Below are positions 6,102 to 9,737 of a DNA stretch of 9,737 nt, piece after piece (position 1 is the stretch's first letter; each line of letters opens with the position of its first letter). The position numbers were made by a program, and so were the translations under genes. Source of the stretch: Acidaminococcales bacterium (GTDB taxonomy: Bacteria; Bacillota; Negativicutes; Acidaminococcales; JAISLQ01); assembly GCA_031275255.1 (NCBI GenBank), contig JAISPA010000046.1, positions 1 to 9,737 on the forward strand, read 5' to 3'. Below the pieces are notes generated by a model. The model ran no database searches, was not told the DNA's origin, and saw only the letters and a list, made by a program, of their open reading frames with translations.

Positions 6102-6147
6102 AGCTAATTTCGTAACCACTATCCCCGCCCTGCGGGGTTTCTTTTTT
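6078..6147 (+). terminator. Terminator with a competing upstream arm (attenuator-like)
   Basis: CCCCGC (6123-6128), a CCT loop, GCGGGG (6132-6137) and a T-rich tail to 6147 form an intrinsic terminator after the proteinase gene. An upstream 11-base arm (6078-6088) is perfectly complementary to 6125-6135, so it can form a longer alternative stem that breaks the small hairpin. The arrangement is like an attenuator, although no downstream plus-strand gene would benefit before the next terminator. Confidence 0.7.
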
Positions 6148-6159
6148 GCCCCCACGATC

Positions 6160-6200
6160 AAAACCCCCTGCCAGTAGCGCCCGGCAGGGGGTTTTCTTTA
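6160..6200. terminator. Strong bidirectional terminator
   Basis: A perfect 13-bp stem (6160-6172 with 6183-6195) has a 10-base loop and A and T tracts on both sides. It separates the rightward proteinase gene from the leftward repressor gene that ends at 6215, and would serve both. Confidence 0.9.
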
Positions 6201-6214
6201 ATTTCCCACGCCGC

Positions 6215-6619
6215 TTAGTTGTCCGCATTTTTGTCCGAAATGCGGATTTCTTCTTTTAGTGGAGAAAGTGTTTTTTCTCTTGCGGGCAGGCTGTTTTCAA
6301 CGATGGTCCTGACCACGCCGAGGATCACCGCCTTGCCCTCGTCGCCTAAGCCGTCGGTGATGGTTGCCAATTCTTGTAAGAAGTCGTCTTGTATATAAAC
6401 TTGATTTTTATAGACGCCTATTAGCAACCAATCAAATGACACATGACAACTATATGCGACTGCGAAAAGATATTGGATACTGGGCTTATTTCCTCTTTCC
6501 GTACTTTTGATGTAAGAAACAGAAACACCCATTAAATCGGCTAATGCCTGTTGCGTTAGGCCGCTTTTTTTTCGAGCTTCTTGTAACCTCTTGCCAATAG
6601 CCAAATAGTCTGGTGTCAT
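6215..6619 (-). CDS. XRE-family phage repressor (CI-like)
   Basis: A 134-residue regulator. The N-terminal helix-turn-helix of the XRE/lambda-repressor type spans about residues 4-62: IGKRLQEARKKSGLTQQALA, then DLMGVSVSYIKSTERGNKPS and the closing helices up to FDWLLIG. The C-terminal 65 residues are helical and charged and probably mediate dimerisation; there is no S24 peptidase domain. An absent LexA-type domain means the repressor would not be self-cleaved in the SOS response, so induction probably needs the antirepressor at 7526-8218. The ATG at 6619 has AAAGGA 9 bases upstream; a TTG at 6628 directly adjoins that site and is unlikely. It is divergent from the early operon across a symmetric promoter region. 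Confidence 0.88.
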   Translation of the reverse strand: MTPDYLAIGKRLQEARKKSGLTQQALADLMGVSVSYIKSTERGNKPSIQYLFAVAYSCHVSFDWLLIGVYKNQVYIQDDFLQELATITDGLGDEGKAVILGVVRTIVENSLPAREKTLSPLKEEIRISDKNADN

Positions 6620-6635
6620 GTTAAGCAATCCTTTC

Positions 6636-6651
6636 GACGTATATTTACATC
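6636..6651. promoter_or_regulatory. Repressor operator O1
   Basis: GACGTATATTTACATC is a 16-bp near-palindrome (GAyGTA-N4-TACrTC, 5 of 6 positions symmetric). It covers the -10 box of the leftward repressor promoter. Its first 11 bases recur inverted at 6671-6681 in the second operator. Confidence 0.7.
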
Positions 6652-6665
6652 TTTTTTATTGACAA
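6638..6665 (-). promoter_or_regulatory. Leftward promoter of the repressor gene
   Basis: On the minus strand TTGTCA (6660-6665), a 16-base spacer and TATACG (6638-6643) precede the repressor start at 6619. The spacing would give an RNA with a very short leader. The -35 box overlaps that of the rightward promoter. Confidence 0.55.
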
Positions 6666-6687
6666 GACACAAATATACGTCTATACT
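6659..6687 (+). promoter_or_regulatory. Rightward early promoter
   Basis: TTGACA (6659-6664), a 17-base spacer and TATACT (6682-6687) form a near-consensus promoter that drives the early operon. The second operator fills its spacer, so bound repressor would block it. Confidence 0.85.
6666..6681. promoter_or_regulatory. Repressor operator O2
   Basis: GACACAAATATACGTC is the second 16-bp site, in inverted orientation to O1. It shares AAATATACGTC exactly with O1 and has a weaker left half. It lies between the -35 and -10 boxes of the early promoter. Confidence 0.65.
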
Positions 6688-6779
6688 AATTCCAGCCAGT
6701 AAATTTTCTTTCCCTGCAAGGGCAAAAAGGGGGCGATTTTTCAGGCAAACCCCAACCAACAAGAAAGGAGGACACCGGC

Positions 6780-6989
6780 TTGAAATTCATCGTTGAGTTT
6801 GAGGTGGCTCATGCGCCGGCTTATGAAAAAATGACTTGTGGGCAAAAATTCCATTCTGACAGGGCGATTATGAACGTCATAAAATCCCGCGCCAAAAACA
6901 TTGTGATTGAGACTGGCGACGGCCGCAAGACCATTTCCCCCATGCTCTGCATAAGCGTGGAGCAGGGCCCCGTAACCGTCGAGGACTGA
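6780..6989 (+). CDS. Early small protein 1, paralogue of the next gene
   Basis: The first gene after the early promoter, 69 residues, with a TTG start at 6780 preceded by AAAGGAGG at 8 bases. The protein opens with a beta strand (KFIVEFEV) and ends GPVTVED, sharing both ends and a central TIS motif with the neighbouring gene at 7014. I do not recognise the family. First genes of early operons often encode small regulators or host-takeover proteins, but nothing here shows which. Confidence 0.72.
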   Translation: MKFIVEFEVAHAPAYEKMTCGQKFHSDRAIMNVIKSRAKNIVIETGDGRKTISPMLCISVEQGPVTVED

Positions 6990-7013
6990 CTTTAGCCGAA
7001 AGGAGCTGCCAGC

Positions 7014-7214
7014 GTGAACATAATCCTTGTATATGAAGTGGAACTTTCCAAAAACCACGACGAAACAGTTGCCAGGCGCGTTACTTCGGGCATTTGCGAC
7101 GCAATAACAAATAGCATCAAAAACGGCGAAATCCGGACTGCGGACAGTTGCCAAACCATTTCGTCCGTATTTTGCGCCATCTCGGAGCATGGGCCGGTCA
7201 CCATTGTGGATTAA
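7014..7214 (+). CDS. Early small protein 2, paralogue of the previous gene
   Basis: A 66-residue protein with a GTG start at 7014 after AAAGGAG. Opening (NIILVYEVE), central (QTISSVFCAISEHG) and final (GPVTIVD) segments correspond to those of the gene at 6780, so the pair arose by tandem duplication and has diverged strongly. The spacing between them is only 24 bases. The stop codon overlaps the convergent stop of the minus-strand gene at 7211. Family and function are unrecognised. Confidence 0.72.
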   Translation: MNIILVYEVELSKNHDETVARRVTSGICDAITNSIKNGEIRTADSCQTISSVFCAISEHGPVTIVD

Positions 7215-7444
7215 CGCCCCATCAGGAAAATTTTGACGGTACGCGTGGTCTTGCTTTTTACGGCGGACAAACCATCATCGCACTCGACATTTGCATCGTC
7301 ATCCTTCGTTACGCGGATGCGGGCTTTCAGGCCTTCCCGAACTGTTACAACAAATTCGTTTTGTGGGGTGATTTCTGTCGAGCATTTCCCTTCCAAATCT
7401 TCGTCGCTCATGGATACGTCCCAACCCTTGAAATTCCAAGCCAT
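7211..7444 (-). CDS. Minus-strand small protein inside the early region
   Basis: The only convincing frame in 7215-7520. It predicts 77 residues from an ATG at 7444 with GAGAGG 10 bases upstream; an upstream ATG at 7462 lacks a binding site. The protein starts MAWNFKGWDVSMSDEDLEGK, has a beta-rich middle (NEFVVTVREGLKARIRVTKD) and ends in a basic stretch. Its composition is that of a real soluble protein, but I recognise no family. It runs against the early operon and overlaps the preceding gene's stop by 3 bases. No good promoter is visible upstream, which lowers confidence. It might be expressed in the lysogen. Confidence 0.55.
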   Translation of the reverse strand: MAWNFKGWDVSMSDEDLEGKCSTEITPQNEFVVTVREGLKARIRVTKDDDANVECDDGLSAVKSKTTRTVKIFLMGR

Positions 7445-7525
7445 CTTCCTTCTTCCTCTCATTGTGAAATTTTTAACAAATCAATGCTTTAATCCTACAG
7501 CCCACAGGGCGGAAAGGAGCCAAAT

Positions 7526-8218
7526 ATGCAAGAGCTTATAGAGGTAAAGATCAACGAGAAGTATGAGCAGATCGTCAGCGCGCGGGCGCTGCACAAGTTT
7601 CTGGAAAGCGGTGAACGCTTTTCCAAGTGGTTTGCAAGAATGGTCGGTTATGGGTTCAAAGAGGACGCGGATTTCACAGGTGTACTTTTTGGTACGGCTG
7701 TTGGAAATGGCGCACATCAAGAGTTTCAGGACTACGCCCTCAAAATCGACATGGCCAAGCAGCTTTGCATGTTGGCCAGGAGCGACAAGGGAAAGCAGGC
7801 CAGGCAGTATTTCCTGCAAGTGGAAAAAGACTGGAACAGCCCCGAAAAGGTCATGGCGCGGGCCTTGTTCATCGCCGGCGGGCAGATCGAGAAGCTCAAG
7901 AAAGAGCTCGACAGCGCGGAGCGGCGGGCGGCGCTCCGGGAAAAAGCCTTGACCGAGGCTTTCCGGCTGCTGGAAGGGGCGGCGGCCAGGATAGTGAAGG
8001 AAGTCGCCATTGAAAAGGAGCCGCAGCCGCGCCGCCACTATAAAGCGCAAAAAATGCCCTTCGAGTTGCGCCGCGCCATCGACCGGAAACTAGAAGAAGG
8101 CGCCACCTACCAGGAAATAGCGGCATACGTCCGCGAAATGGGCAATTTCATCAGCACCTCGGCGCTGCACAGGTACAACTATCAGCGCCTGCACCACCCG
8201 GAGAACCTGAGAACCTGA
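7526..8218 (+). CDS. AntA/AntB-type antirepressor with a terminase-like C-terminal domain
   Basis: A 230-residue two-part protein. Residues 1-105 form an AntA/AntB domain (VSARALHKFLESGERFSKWF, the GFKEDADF strand, then DYALKIDMAKQLCMLARSDKGK and the ARQYFLQVEKDW motif). Such proteins bind and inactivate phage repressors to trigger lytic growth. A long helical, probably coiled-coil linker (about 118-165) follows. The C-terminus (about 169-218) begins RRHYK and ends STSALHRYN and is homologous to the N-terminal helix-turn-helix of the small terminase at 1829-2374; of 33 aligned residues from D186 to N218, 21 are identical. C-terminal domains of antirepressors vary, but this pairing is striking. 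AAAGGAG lies before the ATG. The likely target is the repressor at 6215-6619. Confidence 0.88.
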   Translation: MQELIEVKINEKYEQIVSARALHKFLESGERFSKWFARMVGYGFKEDADFTGVLFGTAVGNGAHQEFQDYALKIDMAKQLCMLARSDKGKQARQYFLQVEKDWNSPEKVMARALFIAGGQIEKLKKELDSAERRAALREKALTEAFRLLEGAAARIVKEVAIEKEPQPRRHYKAQKMPFELRRAIDRKLEEGATYQEIAAYVREMGNFISTSALHRYNYQRLHHPENLRT

Positions 8219-8237
8219 AAGAAAGGAGGAACCGCCG

Positions 8238-8471
8238 ATGGGCGAAAACCAAAAGAAAGGAGGGGATAAAATGGTCGGCTGGCCACCACGGAAGATACGC
8301 GCCGCCCTCATGCTGCGCGGCATCAGGCAAAAGGACATCGCCCAAAAGGCCGGCGTCGCCGCCTGCGTGGTGTCCCTGGTCATCAAGTCGGAAAAGGTCT
8401 CCCGACGCGTCCGGGCAGCCATCGCCCGCGCCCTCGGCCGCAAGGTCTCCGACATCTGGCCCGCGGCGTGA
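8238..8471 (+). CDS. Ner-like helix-turn-helix regulator
   Basis: A 77-residue DNA-binding protein resembling Mu Ner / Nlp-type regulators. The core is RKIRAALMLRGIRQKDIAQK, then AGVAACVVSLVIKSEKVSRR and the final motif IARALGRKVSDIWP, the typical Ner ending. Ner of Mu shuts down the repressor promoter and moderates early transcription during lytic growth, and this protein could do the same at 6636-6687. Two starts are in frame, each with its own AGGAGG: ATG 8238 (8-base spacing) and ATG 8271 (7-base spacing, 66 residues). The shorter form begins just before the conserved core. Confidence is high for DNA binding and moderate for Ner. Confidence 0.82.
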   Translation: MGENQKKGGDKMVGWPPRKIRAALMLRGIRQKDIAQKAGVAACVVSLVIKSEKVSRRVRAAIARALGRKVSDIWPAA

Positions 8472-8479
8472 ACCCGCCT

Positions 8480-8514
8480 CGTCATTGCGAGCCGCCACAG
8501 GCGGCGCGGCAATC
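8480..8514. repeat. REP-like palindromic element (CGTCATTGCGAG type)
   Basis: The start CGTCATTGCGAG and the end GGCAATCC match the ends of a short dispersed repeat known from many bacterial chromosomes. The inside folds as GCCGCC (8491-8496) with GGCGGC (8500-8505), and an outer ATTGC/GCAAT stem (8484-8488 with 8509-8513) closes it. It sits between the Ner-like and spoVS genes, just before the latter's ribosome binding site. Confidence 0.65.
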
Positions 8515-8534
8515 CATTACGAAAGGAGCTTTTT

Positions 8535-8804
8535 ATGACCACCTTTAAAGTATCCGCCAAAACCGCCCCCGCCAAGCTGGCCGGCGCCATCGCCCACGAA
8601 CTTGGAACCTGCGACTGTGTCGAGCTTCAGGCCATCGGCGCCGGGGCCGTCAATCAGGCGATAAAAGCCATCGCCATCGCCCGCGGCTACCTCGCCCCCC
8701 ACGGCGCCGACATCTCTTGCCAGCCGGCTTTTGTGAACCTGCCCCTGCCCGAGAATGTCGAGCGCACCGCCATCCGGCTGCTGGTGCGCAAATCCACGGC
8801 ATAA
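8535..8804 (+). CDS. spoVS: Phage-borne SpoVS homologue
   Basis: The 89-residue protein matches stage V sporulation protein S almost end to end (family length about 86): FKVSAKTAPAKLAGAIA (4-20), CVELQAIGAGAVNQAIKAIA (28-47), ARGYLAPHGADISCQPAF (49-66) and ERTAIRLLV (76-84). SpoVS is a small Alba-like nucleic-acid-binding protein that affects septation and later stages of sporulation in Bacillus. Here it lies within a phage early operon, after AAAGGAG at good distance from the ATG at 8535. All conserved glycine and alanine positions appear intact, so it is probably functional. It could steer host sporulation or gene expression during infection, or simply serve as a phage DNA/RNA-binding protein. 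Confidence 0.92.
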   Translation: MTTFKVSAKTAPAKLAGAIAHELGTCDCVELQAIGAGAVNQAIKAIAIARGYLAPHGADISCQPAFVNLPLPENVERTAIRLLVRKSTA

Positions 8805-8817
8805 GGGGGCTGCCAGC

Positions 8818-8976
8818 ATGGACATTGAGAGCTGGGGCATGGACACCGAAACCATGCGGGAATTGCGCCGGCTGCGCTCCGCCGTCATTGAGCAGGGCGA
8901 GCATATAGAGTATCTGGAAGCCCTGCTGAAAGAAAACGGCGTCAAATTTCAAGAATTTTTGGATGAAAACTTTTAA
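8818..8976 (+). CDS. Small coiled-coil protein, 52 residues
   Basis: The ATG at 8818 follows a GGGGGCTGCCAGC leader that closely resembles the leader of the gene at 7014 (GGAGCTGCCAGC), 13 bases after the spoVS stop. An in-frame upstream start at 8755 would overlap spoVS and is less likely. The protein is almost entirely helical with leucine-like heptads (ETMRELRRLRSAVIEQGEHI, then EYLEALLKEN), so it probably dimerises. No family is recognised. Confidence 0.65.
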   Translation: MDIESWGMDTETMRELRRLRSAVIEQGEHIEYLEALLKENGVKFQEFLDENF

Positions 8977-9013
8977 CCTACTCTCATTATATGTGGTATA
9001 GGAGCCTTGCACA

Positions 9014-9571
9014 ATGGCAAAAAAACAACAAAATTTTTCTATGGGTATGGAAAAACAGCCATCGCTTTTTTCCATCCTCGAGGAAGAAAGCGCCGCCCCC
9101 GCCCCGGCCAGCCTGAACATTGGGGTACAAGTTCGGGAAAAGCTATCGGCGGTTTTGAAAGCCGCCCCCTGCAAACGCTGGGAAGTTGCCGGGCGGATGG
9201 GCGAGTACCTCGGGATTGAGATCACCGAAAGCCAGCTCAACGCCTGGTGCGCGGAGTCCAAGGACGGCTACCGCTTCCCGTTGGAGTACCTGCCCGCCCT
9301 TTGCTACGCCGCCAGCGACTACGGCCTCGCCGACATGGTCGTCAAGTCCTGCGGCTGCCAGCTCATAAAAAGCGAGGAAGTCATCCTGCTGGAGCTTGCC
9401 CGGATCGACGACGAGGCCAGGCAGCGGGAAGAGGAAGCGCGCCGGCGCGACGAGCGCAAGGGACACTTGCTGCGCTATTTGGAGCAATTGCGCGGCGGCA
9501 GGACCGAACGCCAACCGTCCGTGGAGCGTTCGGCACTTGGCCATCCGTGGCCTACGAAAAAAGGCGGCTAA
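9014..9571 (+). CDS. Early phage protein of Mu-like transposable phages
   Basis: A 185-residue soluble protein. After a disordered N-terminus (1-35) comes a conserved block: VREKLSAVLKAAP (38-50), RWEVAGRMGEYLGIEITESQ (55-74), LNAWCAESKDGYRFPLEYLP (75-94) and a helical region ending near C119. A charged coiled coil (about 120-160) and a basic tail follow. I have seen similar proteins in early operons of Mu-like phages close to the transposase; they look like DNA-binding or regulatory factors but have no proven function that I know of. The start at 9014 has AGGAG upstream. The stop codon lies in the loop of a hairpin (9563-9579). Confidence 0.7.
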   Translation: MAKKQQNFSMGMEKQPSLFSILEEESAAPAPASLNIGVQVREKLSAVLKAAPCKRWEVAGRMGEYLGIEITESQLNAWCAESKDGYRFPLEYLPALCYAASDYGLADMVVKSCGCQLIKSEEVILLELARIDDEARQREEEARRRDERKGHLLRYLEQLRGGRTERQPSVERSALGHPWPTKKGG

Positions 9572-9579
9572 AAGCCGCC
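9557..9579 (-). terminator. Hairpin at the stop codon, terminator on the minus strand
   Basis: GGCGGC (9563-9568), a TAAAA loop that contains the upstream gene's stop codon, and GCCGCC (9574-9579). The six A residues at 9557-9562 become a T-tract on the minus strand, so it would stop leftward transcription entering the early operon. On the plus strand no T-tract follows. Confidence 0.6.
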
Positions 9580-9639
9580 AAAGCAAAAATTAATCGCATT
9601 TGAAGTATAGCATATTTCGCAGAAAAGGAGATAAAAACC

Positions 9640-9737
9640 ATGAAAGAAGTCTACGAAAACCCCGACCAATGGGCAAGCGCCATGGCGAACCGTTGCCTGT
9701 CCACCACGGAAGCCGTCTGCGACGGCGACATATACGC
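9640..9737 (+). CDS. Start of the next early gene (partial)
   Basis: The ATG at 9640 follows AAAAGGAG at a good distance, and the frame stays open to the window's end (32 codons, beginning MKEVYENPDQWASAMANRCL). The visible part is too short to identify. From position it could be the transposase or another early protein; the sequence itself does not decide. Confidence 0.6.
   Translation, partial: MKEVYENPDQWASAMANRCLSTTEAVCDGDIY

Overview
The window is part of a temperate phage, most likely a prophage, in an endospore-forming Firmicute-like host. It is GC-rich apart from one AT-rich island at about 4720-5990. Strong AGGAGG-type ribosome binding sites and a SpoVS homologue point to Firmicutes. 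A secreted SH3-like protein of a kind I associate with Negativicutes (diderm Firmicutes) makes that class my best guess, but this is inference. No rRNA, tRNA or CRISPR array is visible.

Left arm (1-3521, minus strand, late genes). Reading right to left there is a small membrane protein, a DUF3310-type gene broken by a one-base frameshift, a membrane-anchored coiled-coil protein (position of Mu gp25), a small winged-helix-like protein (position of Mu gp26), a DUF3486 small terminase subunit (Mu gp27), the large terminase (Mu gp28) and the first codons of a further gene, probably the portal. Several genes are joined by ATGA or GTGA overlaps, so this is one packaging operon. The order matches Mu-like transposable phages.

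Centre-left (3522-5990, accessory). On the minus strand lie a secreted SH3-like protein, an unrecognised 71-residue protein and a 44-residue ribbon-helix-helix protein. The last has a near-consensus promoter and is divergent from an AT-rich plus-strand gene for an SDH/Clp-fold serine proteinase. A candidate small RNA with its own promoter and terminator lies antisense to the ribbon-helix-helix transcript. This looks like cargo between the late and early arms. Strong terminators separate it from the immunity region.

Switch (6215-6779). A leftward XRE repressor gene and the rightward early promoter face each other across 160 bases. The two promoters have overlapping -35 boxes, and two related 16-bp dyads sit over the -10 box of one promoter and the spacer of the other. 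This is a compact lysis/lysogeny switch.

Right arm (6780-9737, plus strand, early genes). In order: two small paralogous proteins, a minus-strand 77-residue gene, an AntA-type antirepressor whose C-terminus is homologous to the N-terminal DNA-binding region of this phage's own small terminase, a Ner-like regulator with two possible starts, a phage SpoVS, a 52-residue coiled-coil protein, a 185-residue early protein of a type seen near Mu-like transposases, and the start of a further gene. Late genes leaving one side of the switch and early genes the other is the arrangement of BcepMu-type phages rather than of Mu itself. No transposase is visible in the window, so the transposable-phage assignment rests on the packaging genes and the Ner-like protein.
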